Of a stretch of 64,000 bases of DNA, positions 11,594 to 23,655 are shown in pieces. A program made the translations under genes and the position numbers. Location: NCBI GenBank assembly GCA_025677815.1, contig JAIXMP010000026.1, forward strand, positions 434,001-498,000. Reading direction: 5' to 3'. The stretch comes from Phascolomyces articulosus (taxonomy: Eukaryota > Mucoromycota > Mucoromycetes > Mucorales > Lichtheimiaceae). The notes under the pieces were generated by a model. That model saw nothing but the letters and a program-made list of their open reading frames with translations, was not told where the DNA came from and did not search any database. Each line of letters opens with the position of its first letter. Positions within the stretch are counted from its first letter, which is position 1.

Positions 11594-12189
11594 AATTCAT
11601 TCTAAAAGTAATATTCTGCTACTACTACTACTACTTTAATATCGATTCATGTGCTACCTCATTATCTAACTACGGTATATACTAATCGATGAAAAAGAAT
11701 ACGATGACAAGAAAAGATTATTATTATATATATTAATGTGTGTGGAAGTGTGTAAGTATTGTATAATAAAATAGGATAGTAGATCTACTAATTCAAAAAG
11801 TACCGTTGTCGTTGCTAAGGAGAAGAGGAGGAGATTAAGTCCGTGATGGTTGAAGATAAAAAGAGGGGTTGGAGGGGGGGGTTGAGATGAAGATGACGAT
11901 TATGGGAGAAGGAGAAAAGGACAGCATGGGAGCGGTCCATGGTTATTGTTGTTATTATTATTTGTTCAAAAAATTGACTTTTTAATACAAAGCCAAGTTA
12001 CAAAAAAGATATGGAGAATTACAATATTAAAACTTTTTTTTTGTGTGCGCGTCATTACGTATTATATCTAACAAGGGTGAAAAGAGCTGTATCTTTGATG
12101 GTAAAAACAAGATATTGAATAAAAAAGATGATTATGGTGTTGTTGGTGATGGTGATGCATTGCTGGGGATTGTGGTATTATGATGAGTC
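11594..12189. other. Intergenic, no gene seen
   Basis: Low-complexity sequence with purine-rich runs (about 11815-11930) lying downstream of the minus-strand membrane-protein gene at 12190. It probably carries that gene's 3' UTR. Confidence 0.6.
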
Positions 12190-13259
12190 TCAGTTAAGGT
12201 ACGTATTGGTATGACGTCCTGAATCTGATGTTCTTGTTTGGTTAACAACACCACTACTGGCGGTGGCTGTTTCATGTCGGACCATAGCGGGTTCAGGTAC
12301 CGTAAGGAGTAATGATGTTTGTGAAGTACACGTTGGTGGATATAATGTACTTGTTGCTAATGTACTATTATTTTCAATCATCATCATCTGTGACGATGAT
12401 GTAGTTGACGAAGACGAAGACGATGCTGATGCCGTGGATCGTTGTAATTCTTGGATATTGGCTTCAGAATAACTTGGTGGTGGTAATCCACGCGGATAAT
12501 AAATGGGGAATGCCACGTCCGTGACAGCTGCTTGATACGAAGGTAGATCTTCTTCAGGTCGTGTTAATTCAATAATTAAACATAAGCGAGCGGTTCGAAA
12601 TTTATTGGGTAATGGATCATCAGATGTAGGTCGTCGAAAGGACCATTGTATTCGATCTTTTTTATTGAATTCTCGTAATGTTTGTTTCAAAACTTGTTCA
12701 AACTAATATATATATTTCATTGAGTTGTTGGAAGAGAAAAATATGAACCCAAAAAACCACATGAATCCTTTTTTTTTACCTGTTTGATACGATACAGAAG
12801 TGTAGCTCGTCTTCGACTTGTCCAAAAACTAAGAGCCGCAGGAATAATTAATAAGATCAATGGATACCACATGGAGATATCAGCAGAACGCGCTGCCAAA
12901 GAGAAACCAGCAGAACATGCAATACATGTAATAATAAAAATAAAAACATAATATTCGATATGACTTGAAGGACATTGAGCGCGTACTAATTGATTTAATT
13001 GTTTTAATCGAGTTTCCAATTCTTGTTTCGGTAACTACTTTTTCCCAAAAAAAAAATAATTTGATGATGATCATTATTATTATTATTATAGTTGAAAGAA
13101 GGAGAATGTTTTCGATAATTTTCTATATGTATACATGAAAAATATATTTACAATATCACCTAATGTGGCTATTCTTAGTTCATCATCTTCAAACCATATT
13201 CTCGGTGGTCGCCATCGCATATTTATTATGCTCATACTCGTTAATACTGTAGGTGACAT
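12190..13259 (-). CDS. Two-pass membrane protein with a cytosolic PPxY motif
   Basis: Three exons, 13152-13259, 12780-13034 and 12190-12702, joined at phase-0 GT-AG introns to give 291 aa. A short N-terminal region is followed by a basic amphipathic stretch, two hydrophobic segments (about 64-84 and 91-107), then a very basic juxtamembrane region (RRRATLLYRIKQ-like), a charged domain, and a Ser/Thr-rich tail. The tail contains P-P-S-Y (about 196-199) and a nearby LPSY. PPxY is a ligand for Rsp5/Nedd4-type ubiquitin ligases, so a role as a ligase adaptor or substrate in endosomal sorting is a reasonable inference. The hairpin of two TMs followed by a basic helix also resembles Spo7/CNEP1R1 phosphatase regulators, but I see no diagnostic motif. 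The start is the first ATG after the upstream stops and precedes a good exon. Function remains unassigned. Confidence 0.8.
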
Positions 13260-14953
13260 GATTTTCTTCTTCTTCTTTACACTTCAATGGTAATAATATA
13301 TAATAATAAAGTATAATAAATAATACAAGAAAACAAAATTTAGAGAAAATAGATGAAAAAAAGAATAAAAAAGAGAAAAAGAAGAGTATTTTTTTTTCTC
13401 TCATCCAAAAAACCCTTCCGTCTCCTCAGTTTGAATTGGCAGGGTCAATAGGAAAAGAGAGAGAACCAAAGAAAAAAAAAGGAGGGAATGTCGGTGTGTG
13501 TATAAAAGGATAAAAAGGGGGAAATGGTCGAATGTACTCATTTGCTTTTTACTATTCAATGATGAGATTTTTTTTAGGGTTATTACGACTAATACTATAG
13601 CTTCTGCTGCTTATACATATATACATAATTATGTTGGATGGAATAAGTTTATGTACTTGTAAAAAAATAGGAGACAAAGAAAAAGTTGCATCAATATGAT
13701 AACATATTCAAAAAAAAAAAAAGTACATGAATAATCTAAACATAAAGAAGTAGCATTATTAGTATTATTATTTGTAGACTATTTCTACTACTACGAGTTT
13801 GTTTTTTATCTAAATGGCAATTTATTATATTCAGGAGTTTTGATGGTGGGTTGGATTTTGGAGCTGGTTTTTTTTTATATGATTTTAATGATGACACTGT
13901 CTTCTTGGTTGATTTACTTGTAACACAGAATAAAGGAGTAAAATCAAAGAAACCTGTATGTTCAAAGAAGCAAAGTGACAGATGGAGTATATAATAAATT
14001 CTGGTGGTAGATTACTTAGTAGTATAAAAGAAGTCTTTTCTCTTGTTCTGAAACGAGGAGCTTTCTTACTTGTACCATGTTATCATATGATTACATATCA
14101 TTATGTCTGTGATATTTATTCTACCATTCAAGGAGATGTATATAGTAAAAGAAATTATTATGGTACAGTCCCATTTTTATTCAATAAAATGAAGATGACG
14201 ATATGTATAAAAAACCTTGGTTTTAAAGTTAAACTTTTTTTTTGAAAGAGCAGTAAATAAAACGGATTTATGGGATTTGTTTTAGTAAGATTCCCCATGG
14301 ATGAAAAAGTATAAAAGTGATCGATTAAAGAAAATAAAAATCGTGGTCAGTTTTCTTTTTTCGGTATTCTATATCTTAAAAAAACGCCACATACAATGAT
14401 GCATGAAAAAAAAAAATTGAAAGCGGGTTGGTTTTGCAGTTAATGATTTATAAACAAACGCATTAAGATTCCACATCAATAAGTGGATCCATACATTTTT
14501 CTTCATGCTTGTTTATAAACATGAGTGTTGGTATATACACACATGCTCTGTTGTTACTAATATCAATTGCTCATAATGAACATTGGAACAAGGAGTATAT
14601 GTGTATACAATGGTATGTAGCAGATGCTTTTTCATCTATCTTGTCTGTCTGTCTATATATAGACTACAAATAGTCGTCATGTTAGCGTCGAACAACAAAA
14701 AGCGAATTGACCACTAACGGTCCCTTTTTTTATATATGATTGGCCCATTGCTATACTATCTATACAAAACTTTAGTTAAAGCCTAAATCCATTCTACTCC
14801 AACCACACTATATGCCATTCTATTCGAACATGCTATACACATAATAGAAAAACATACATCCATTTATTATTATTATTATTATTACGAATCGATATATAAT
14901 GAAACAAACTAAATTAATAAATTATACTATATTGTGAAACTGTTTTTTTTGTA
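13260..14953. other. Intergenic region
   Basis: This stretch lies between the 5' end of the PPxY protein gene and the 3' end of the arrestin-like gene. It contains A/T runs and pyrimidine-rich DNA upstream of 13259 that probably holds the PPxY gene promoter. An 87-codon plus-strand frame at 13982-14245 has no supporting features and is not called. Confidence 0.5.
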
Positions 14954-17900
14954 TTAAATTGCTATGGCGGATCGACGCTCGTGTTTATTATCTTGTTGTT
15001 GCATAATGGTAGTGGATAATGCCAATAATTTCCTTCCATCTTCTGTCACGGATAATGTTTTACTTTGTAGACTTTTCATATACCGAGAGGAAGCTAGCAT
15101 CCGTTTAATTCCTTTATGGGCATTTAATGGATAGCGGGATTGTTGTTGTGGTTGATGACTCATAGTGGATGATCGTGATTTACCTTCCTGGTGTTGTTGT
15201 ATATCACGTAAATTGAAGGAACTACCAATTTCAAATTTTTCTGAAGGCGCTATGTATGACACAAACAGAAGACTCATTAGTATAAATGAAAACTATAGAG
15301 AGGATGGGGGTGGAAATTCATTTTATTCTTGATGTTGATAATAACAGGATAGTTGACTATTTTACCTTTCCATCGAGAGGGTAAACTAATACTTCGTTCA
15401 GGTGTAGGTGAAACCAACGACACACGAGGTATAGAACATTGTTCAGCCGTATATCCTTCCCAAGCCTCTCTAGCCGTAGCCACATTTAATTTATGTCGAA
15501 TATCCAAACCAGCATCCCCTATACTATCAGGATGAGCACCAAATTGTTTAGGTGAAGGAACGTTTCCATGACGTACAGGTGATGATAATGAACGATGTGT
15601 TGTTGTCGCAAGCGTTGTAGTCGATGTGGGTTTTGTTGCTGTTATCATGAGTCGTTTACGTTTATTATGATTATGTTGAGTAAGATAATGATTAGATAAC
15701 CATTGACTGATATTACGTCGCATTCTACGAAAAGGTCTACGTATGGAGGAGGAAGCGGAAGCAATTGATTTAGTAAAAGTACTAGTACTTTTTGTGGTAC
15801 TTGTAATAGTATGTTCCAAGGAAGGCACATCACTTTGGGAACTGCTGTTGCTGTGAGGTGTAGTTTCTCTAAATATGTTCACACAGAGTCGTCGATAGGC
15901 ATCTTTGCAATCGTTGGATTGGTCCCCTTGGAGATAATTGCCAGGAGGTGGATCCATGGAGATAGGATGGACGAGAATCACGGGCACTTCTAGAACTGCG
16001 TCCGTGCTATATTGATCCATAACTCAATTTTTTTTAATAGGATGAAAACATTTTATGGATTCTTCTTTTTGATGTATGTGTGTGAAAAATTACCTTGTTG
16101 TGGATGCAATAGAGACTCGAATAGAATAGGATACATCAATTAATTTTTGATTTCGAATAGAAAAATGATCCATCTATTTTTTTTATAATACAAATATTAG
16201 ATCCTCATACAATGATTCCCTTTATCCATCCGCAACCAATATACTGGTAACAAGAAGAATACCAGTTTTTTCCCTACTTACAGGAGATTGGATCGACAAA
16301 GTAATTTGATCCGATAATCCTTGTTCAATCGGTTGCCACCAATCAAAACTATACGCATCGACACGAGTCACCACTTCACATGTCGATGTCACAGGCATCA
16401 ATCCAAAACTACCTTCCAGTCCAGTTTGTGAAAACGTATTTTGTCGTCGTAACAATTCTAATTTGATATTGGCAATCTTTTGTTTCGACATGTTGTGGAT
16501 TTTGAATCCCATATACATGGGCGTGCCTGCTATCCAAATCGTTCGAGACAGGAGAACATGCAGTTCTACAGAACAAGTGGAAGCCAAGACGGGTGATTGC
16601 CAGATATGACGTGTTTCATGGGTAGGCATGTAAAGTGTGGCATCGGATAAAGGACTTGACATAACATTTGGATAAATCACTATAGCGCGTTCGGTTTTGA
16701 TGATACGTTGTAAAGGTCGTGTAGAAGAGGTAGCATAGCCACCCATAGTGGGTAATGTTGGGCAGTCTAGTGCCATTTCTCTAAGGTTGCAGAACGAGAG
16801 AGTGATGGATTTTACTCTATCATGTTAGTAAAAATATATTATGCAAATATTTCCTATGACATAAAGAAAAAGACGGCTTTACGTTTGTAATACATAACGC
16901 ACGCGTGCCTTTTTATCAGCATAACTAGCACCTAAGTCCACAGGCAGTTGAAGTACAAAAGGGATTTTGATCATGCCTCCATGATTATAACATGCAGCAA
17001 GAACATCTTGACCATAATGGAAAATAGGTACTTCAAGGAATTGATGGGTGTGTGTGGCAGGTGTATAATTCGCTTGATCGTGAATTTCTAAAAGTCATTG
17101 TCGTGTCAAAAAAAGAAAGAGAGAGAGAAAAGGAGGAGGAAAAGGGGTACTTGTACTTTTTTTGTGTTACAACAAAACATCAGCGTCCTTACCTTCAATA
17201 CCAAGGAGTTGAAAAGTAAAGCTTTCAATTCCATCCAAAGGATCAGAAGACAACGGCGATCCATAGGAACTATGACTCTGTTGTTGAGGTAAATTCACTA
17301 CAACTACACCAGAAACTTGACCTCCTGCAGCATAATGCGGTGCCTTGATATAAATACGAACATGTTTTTGTTGTAACTTTGTAAAGTAATAATGGGAAGA
17401 TGATTTCTCCGATGAAGAGGCCAAGGAGACCAAACTTTTAGATGTGGATATGGTACGTGTCAATACTTTATTCAATATACCATTGGTAGATGATGAAGTA
17501 GGTAATGGTGTGGTTGCCTTTTTATGATGCTCATCATCATCCAATACAGTGTGTTTTTCTTTTTGTCTATGATGATGATTTCGCTTTTTTGGTGTCGTTC
17601 TTGTAGTAAAAGAACAAGTGGATGTAAATGATAGATTGGAAGCGGAAGGTTCTGTATATTTTTCAGGGAGGATCGTGACATTATTGCTACGATGGGTTGA
17701 ACCATGACGATCAACAACATCAGTATGGATTTTTCCAGTTACTGTTGTTGTTGAATGAGGATCTATAATAGTAGATTGTTCCTCCTGACAAGTTTCTTCA
17801 GCCACTAGAGGCACCACTCGTCGATTGCCTCTTATATGTAACAATTCAAGAGCAGATTCATAATATAGTCGTAATCTTTTGATATGATATTGCTGTTGAG

Positions 17901-18003
17901 AGGATTGTGTGCCGTTTTTACCATAATAATTTTCTGATGATACTGAATTGTTCACTGTTGTTGTAATGGCACTAGATGTAGATGTAATATTAGAATAATG
18001 CAT
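14954..18003 (-). CDS. Arrestin-domain (alpha-arrestin-like) protein
   Basis: Six exons with consistent phases: 17193-18003, 16883-17087, 16282-16780, 16094-16173, 15366-16006, 14954-15249; 843 aa. About 215 Ser/Thr/His-rich residues precede an arrestin N fold (an HVRIYIKAPHYAAGGQVSG block, a SFTFQLLGIE strand, and the VPIFHYGQDVLAACYN and FVLQLPVDLGASYAD strands). An arrestin C fold follows (VELHVLLSRTIWIAGTPMY, MSKQKIANIKLELLRRQ, SIRNQKLIDVSYSIRVSI, VPVILVHPISMDPPPGN). The tail is long, basic and Ser-rich. Fungal arrestin-related proteins recruit Rsp5 to plasma-membrane transporters. I saw no canonical PPxY here, so the ligase link would need another motif or a partner. The start at 18003 was preferred over an in-frame upstream extension to 18276, which encodes a hydrophobic UTR-like run. 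Confidence 0.9.
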
Positions 18004-18571
18004 TATTATTATAAAAAAATAAGTATATGAAAAAGAAAGAAAAATAGAAAAAGAAGGAAAAGAATACCGATGGATGAATGGATAATGTAAATGATGATAG
18101 ACGAGTGAATAGTTACAACAGTAAATGAAAATTTTAGAACACATTCCCAGATGCATTTTATAGAGTTCAATTTTTAATGGACAATGGAATGTTGTCCGTG
18201 CAAAATATGAATTTCGTCTGACAAATAAACAGCTCACTTTACATAAACACAACGTAAATAATAACAGTTGTTGCATTGTAATTGCATCATATTATTTATA
18301 GGTATAATCTCTCCCCCTTTTTTTTTGTTTGTTACAAATCAAAAATCTAGTTTTTAGTTTTTTTATCATTATTTATATTATTGGTATTTCTACTATATAT
18401 GATTTATCTGTTCTTTTATGAGAAAGCGAGGGAAGGAACTAATGTGTGTTATGCATGAAGAAGGATGGGGTGATGAAATAATAACAATACGCAATAAAAA
18501 TAAAATATATAGAAATGAATGAATGTGTATATAAATAATAATGTATTTTTTTTTTGTGAGAGAAAGGATTT

Positions 18572-19381
18572 TTACACTTGTTGTTTATTATAATGATGCT
18601 GTAAAAGAGCAGTTCTTTGTTGTTCATCCATAAAAGAAGAAGGTGAAGTGGCCACATTCCATTCACCATCCATCTTGCTATTTTCCAATTGAATCGGTCT
18701 TTCTTCATAACGCGTAAAAAAAGAGGCAGCAATGACCAATTCAATCTCAAGGAACAAGACCAAAACAATTAAATATTTTAAACCATGAATCATATTAATA
18801 CCAAAACATGCCCATCCATTGGTTATTCCTCCTTGATGATCCAATAAACACATATCTTGAAATATATACATCCATGTGCCTGTGTTTGTTGTATTATGTT
18901 GTAAAATCGCTGTCATGGTTTTACGATCAAATAAGATACAAAAGATCCAACTCAATGCTAATCCAAATGGCATGAGAACATGACAACAAATCAAGTCTAA
19001 AGCAAGTCGTGGTGGACGTGTTGTTTCTTGTTGTTTTGAACTAGCATTGTTGTTGCTATTATAATTATGAGTTGTCAAAAGTAAAAAAAGTGGACAAAAA
19101 ACAGAAGCTTGGGCTGCTACCAAGGTAGAAATCAATCGTCGATCTTGAATCATTTCCAATAATACAGTGGTTTCATGCGCGTTCAAATGATTTTCATGAT
19201 ATAATGATGCTGTAGTTGTTGTTTGTTGGTGTTGTGGATGGCGTGAAAATAAAGAAAAAATAGGAATCGTATGGGTACTATATATACTAAGTGATGTGGC
19301 AACAATAACGATAGCTAATATAAGTACAATGGTACGAGTACAATGGATTCCTGTTAGAATCGTTGTAGTGGTTAATGACAT
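18572..19381 (-). CDS. Four-pass membrane protein of unknown function
   Basis: Intronless, 269 aa. Four hydrophobic segments are visible at about 16-38, 83-104, 125-149 and 196-222. They are separated by a His/Thr-rich first loop, an Asn/Ser-rich second loop and a loop before the last TM. The C-terminal tail of about 45 residues is polar and probably cytosolic. The four-TM layout with short termini is compatible with MARVEL or tetraspan families, but the signature residues of those families are not evident. It lies on the same strand as the arrestin-like gene, 568 bp upstream of that gene's start codon, with its own upstream AT-rich region. Confidence 0.75.
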   Translation of the reverse strand: MSLTTTTILTGIHCTRTIVLILAIVIVATSLSIYSTHTIPIFSLFSRHPQHQQTTTTASLYHENHLNAHETTVLLEMIQDRRLISTLVAAQASVFCPLFLLLTTHNYNSNNNASSKQQETTRPPRLALDLICCHVLMPFGLALSWIFCILFDRKTMTAILQHNTTNTGTWMYIFQDMCLLDHQGGITNGWACFGINMIHGLKYLIVLVLFLEIELVIAASFFTRYEERPIQLENSKMDGEWNVATSPSSFMDEQQRTALLQHHYNKQQV

Positions 19382-20953
19382 TATTATTGTTATTATTATA
19401 TGATGATTATAATTATTAAGGTAGAATTTGAAAAAGAAGAAGAAAAGAAAATGAAAAGAAGAAGGCTACTATAAAGTTTTTGCAAGGATTGAAGAAAATA
19501 ATGAAAAATAAAAAAAAAAAAAGGAGGAAAGGGGGGGAGAATAGTGGGTGAAGGTAAATGAATGAATGAGTGAATAATACGTGAGTGCGGGAGCGTGCGT
19601 TGGGGGCGAATGAATTGAATAGAGATGAGGTTGAATGGTATAATACTTGGCTTGGCCCCACCACAGCATCACTCTATGGTTTTTTTTTACCCGCCCATCT
19701 TCAGGGGGAGAGGGGTAGAAAGAGGTAGGGGGAGAAAGGGTTGTAATCTAAAGGGGTGAAGACAGACAGATAAAGTGGGAAGGAGTATATAATACATAGT
19801 TATACATATTATTTATATATATATATATATATATAAGAGTAAATAATAATAAGTTTATTAAGATGATGTTCCAAAGGTTTGGAGACAAGATTAAAAAAAT
19901 TTATGCAATATTTTTATAAAGATTAATTAAAAAAAAATTTTATCGGTTTATTATTATTATTATATTGTCATGAATATATTAACAGGATAGATGTGTTTTC
20001 GTCGTTTATATATTTTTATATGAGGGTCTACATTTATATATAGTAGAATAGATACATAATATAAATGTATAAAGCAGATAACCAAAATTAATATCATTAT
20101 TGCCTCATGAAGCAGAATAATGATATAATAAAAGGGTGAGAAAAAAGGGTAGCAATGAATCCTAAGCAAGACAACGACAATGCATTGAATTACCCCATTT
20201 TGCAGATATTAACACCTGACTCTTCTTTCCTCTATTGATGCAGGCACACAGATATAAGTGCTTCATTTGTTAAAAAAAAAATAGTTATAGTTTTTCTTTG
20301 ATAACAACAACGTATATAAGGTTCATTTATTGTTTTTTTTATTTATATGCTAAAGTGAAGGAGAACTACTAAAGTAGTGATGTGTACAATCCAAATCACT
20401 CTTTTGCCACTTTTTTTTGTTTGTTAGATCATTCTTCATTCCTCCTTGCTATTTATTAGTTATGCTATGTAATAATAATTATAATACTAATGCAAAGATG
20501 GTGCATTTAGATTCTTCGTTCAAATCTTCTGGTTCATGAATAGTTGGTCTAGCAGTTTTCTTACGTATTTACACAAATCATTGCAAGAAGAATGTATATA
20601 AAACATTCGTGGTACTAGTAAATATGAACAAATAAACAAAAACAAAAGGCAACAGATAAACATTATTTAATAAATAAAAATGCAATGTTTTCGGTAGTCA
20701 TTGCATATGGAAACCTAATTAAATAGCTGTATTTATCAAAAGTAGATTGTTCCATTTAAATTTACTTTTTATAAAGATTTACGTAGGTTATCAAATTTCA
20801 TTTTGTACATTTTTTATTAGCATATGAATACCATAAGGGTCATTCGTTTAAGAAAATCATTGTTTATAATGAAACTGCACTCTTTCTCTATTGGGCAATA
20901 TAGTCAATTGACTAGATAAATAATTCAATATGACAAAAGTTATTATTATACAA

Positions 20954-21387
20954 CACCTTAGGAATGATGTCTGTAAAAAACCAAATCCAGGTTTCTCTAC
21001 GTAGGAAAAATAAAACCTGAAAAAATCTGGATTATGGTTTTCTCTGGTTATTAATAAATAATATACTTATTTTTTAACCTTTTTTGGACACTAAAATATA
21101 ATTTCATGCAACTTATTTTGCTACTTTTTTTGTAATTTCGCATAAGAAAGGTAGAAAAAAATACCATTATATTAATCTATCAGTATAGTAAAATATAATA
21201 AAAATGGCGGGTGCTACGTATAACAATGCTATTGTAAGTATACATACAATATGTTGTAAATAGCATAAAGTACAGGACTATTAAGATGAGATTATTCTTG
21301 AAATCGGGTTTTTCAGGTAACTAATACCTGAAAAAACCTTAAATTGGCCATTTCAGGTTTTCTCGGGTTTTTTCCATTCCTAAGGTG
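20954..21387. mobile_element. MITE-like element with 13-bp TIRs and CAA target duplication
   Basis: 434 bp bounded by perfect 13-bp inverted repeats, CACCTTAGGAATG at 20954-20966 and CATTCCTAAGGTG at 21375-21387. They are flanked by a CAA triplet on both sides (20951-20953 and 21388-21390). Both subterminal regions carry repeated AACCTGAAAAAA / TTTTTTCAGGT motifs in inverted arrangement. It has no coding capacity. A 3-bp target duplication fits PIF/Harbinger or CACTA type transposition, but superfamily assignment is inference. Confidence 0.75.
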
Positions 21388-22539
21388 CAACACGACAATA
21401 GCAAATTACAAGCCCTGATACATATTAGTGCCACTATTGCTACTATTATCCACATGATTTTGTTACAAATATAAAGAGAGGGAGAGGGGATAGTATAATA
21501 TTTAATAGAGTAGCAAGAATATTATTGATATGTAAAACTGACGAATTTCTATTTTTTTAAATCGGGAAGAGTTATGGCGTTTTTGGGATGATATAAACTT
21601 TGATCGCCAAAAATGAAAGCAAACTAACTATTTTTTTTTAAAAAAAAAAAGCACCGCATTTACAAGGAGGCAATGGATGATTATATGCACCATCATGTAT
21701 AATTAAGATGCTTGGAGCATAAATACTGAAAATAACACGTTGCATCATACTTAAGTTCTTTTTTTTTTATTAGTATATCCTCTCTTTCCGTTCATGCAAA
21801 CGCTCAGGTTTCTTAAGCTTAATTTTAGCTTTTCGAACTTGTTCAGTCTTTATGATCACCAACCTTATAAAAGAAGAAAGGTTTTTAAAAGAACTTGAAA
21901 ATAGTCATAAGAATCACAATGGTAGTACATCTGATGAAAGAGATCATTAAACATACCAAATAATCTTTGTTTTTCACCCTGTTGGATTTACCTTTTCCTC
22001 ATTACTTCCTATTGTTTACATATAGAAAACCCGGAACAAAAAAAAAAAGTTATCTTGCACAGCAGGTACAGTATGGGCTGAATTCAACAAGAGCAACGAT
22101 CATTGCCTGCTGTTTGTGCAGACTGTAGCTAGAGCAACAAAAAATACACTACTTTTATTTCACAGCAACATCATCAAAAATAACTTTTCTTCTGCTACTT
22201 GTGAAAAATCGGATAAGTCAAATTACCAATAAAAAAACAAACAGTAAATATTCTAATGATACTCTGTTTTTCTCAATATCTATATTTACCAAGACAAATT
22301 TGGCATATAAATGTTTGTATCCCATTCAAATCATCACGACAATCATTGAAATTATCAAAAGTTTGCAAAGATGTTCGTTATGCAATTATAATATTATGTA
22401 CCTGGTGGATGTCTGACCACTTTCAACCCTCTCCTTTTTTTTGGTGGCAAAAAGCATACATTGTACTTGCGAAAAGTACCACCAATGAAATCATAATTAT
22501 GAACTGAACAATTCAATCCCTGACTATGACCAAACATTA

Positions 22540-22740
22540 AAAACTTATTTGTGCTGTTGCATATGTGATCAAACTGCCCATTTTCAAGATTATTATCCTA
22601 AAACTGCCAAAAAAAAAAGTGCATATGGGGCCAACGGATTGATAAGGTTCAAGCCGAAAGCCTTTACAGATTGGACGATCATAATCTCGAAGATCCTCCT
22701 GTTAAAGAAACTCAACAAAATTGAGTATACAGTATTGTCA
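22540..22740 (+). pseudogene. Zinc-knuckle-like coding fragment (possible gag relic)
   Basis: An open stretch with a cysteine cluster (CCICDQTAHF-like, then Asp-Tyr-Tyr where a final Cys would be expected) is followed by a lysine-rich segment. An apparent 1-nt shift near 22673 leads to a better frame that ends in TGA at about 22722. It resembles a retrotransposon CCHC knuckle that lost its last cysteine. The fragment is too short to be certain. Confidence 0.3.
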
Positions 22741-23655
22741 TGACAACTTATTTAACTGATAATCAATCTTGATCTGACATGCATGTTTAGTACATGCCTG
22801 AATAATAATTGGATTGAAAATAATTTGCCAGTACGGTATATAGAGGAAGAATAAAAGTGATAACAATTCGCAATTCGACTTACTATGATATATTATCCAA
22901 CAACATGCGTGTTTGAGGGTATTTCTGGGAATGATAATAAGAAATGTGCATATGTGTATATGGTATCATTAATAATATAGTATTTGCCACTTTGCAAAAT
23001 TATTCATTCATACTATTAAACTCGGATGAACAAATAAACCTATTCTCATCTTTAATAATCAATATATTTCTTTTTGTTTTCATGCGATGTGAAAAATCTT
23101 AGTCTCAATTATAATAGCAGTAATATGTTTTGCACATTTCAATTGAGTGTCATTTTTTAAGGAAGAACCATCTATAGTGCCTGAGTTTCTCCGATACGTA
23201 TATCAGCAAATCCATGATGCCAGCTGTATATTTTTCAACACGCGCTTTACCAATGGAGGCTGTGTATTGGCACTTTCATAGTAGCAGTTGGCCATATGTA
23301 ATAATTAGAACGAATAAATTCATCTTTCCCCCTTTCCCTTATCATCCAGAAAAGGAAACCATCAATAAATTGCAAGAAGCTTATTATTATAGGTGTAATT
23401 TTTTCTATCATCAAAGGTTATTTCCGCTCCAGTGTAAAAGCAACATTATCTGGTTTTGCATTATCGCCTCCCCTCACCCACTTTCTTTTTTATCGGTGTT
23501 CTTTTTACCTTTTTTTTTTTCCCAAACTCTTTTTTTACTCTCTTCTCTCTTCTTTTCTTTTGAACAAACAAAAAAGAAAGAGTTTAAAAAACCAATCCTT
23601 ATTCCATTATAGACTCTTTTATTTTTGTATACAGGTATATAATTACGAAAAAATA

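Larger units (their letters stand above)
19382..23655. other. Long intergenic region between divergent genes
   Basis: About 4.3 kb with no intact gene. It contains a GC-richer, G-run-bearing stretch at about 19520-19780 upstream of the four-TM gene (likely its promoter), a TA microsatellite near 19812, the MITE-like element at 20954-21387, and a decayed zinc-knuckle-like fragment at 22540-22740. The pyrimidine-rich run at about 23465-23560 immediately upstream of the RING gene probably belongs to its promoter or 5' UTR. Confidence 0.6.

Noticed and set aside
13982..14245. 87-codon plus-strand ORF
   Set aside because: There are no motifs or partner exons; it is compatible with a chance frame in intergenic DNA.
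18004..18276. In-frame N-terminal extension of the arrestin-like protein
   Set aside because: It encodes a hydrophobic, Tyr/Phe/Ser-rich run without homology to arrestins; the ATG at 18003 gives a normal N-terminus. An alternative start cannot be excluded.
23214..23612. 132-codon plus-strand ORF before the RING gene
   Set aside because: It lies in the pyrimidine-rich upstream region of the RING gene, has biased F/P/S composition, and is not needed by any exon.
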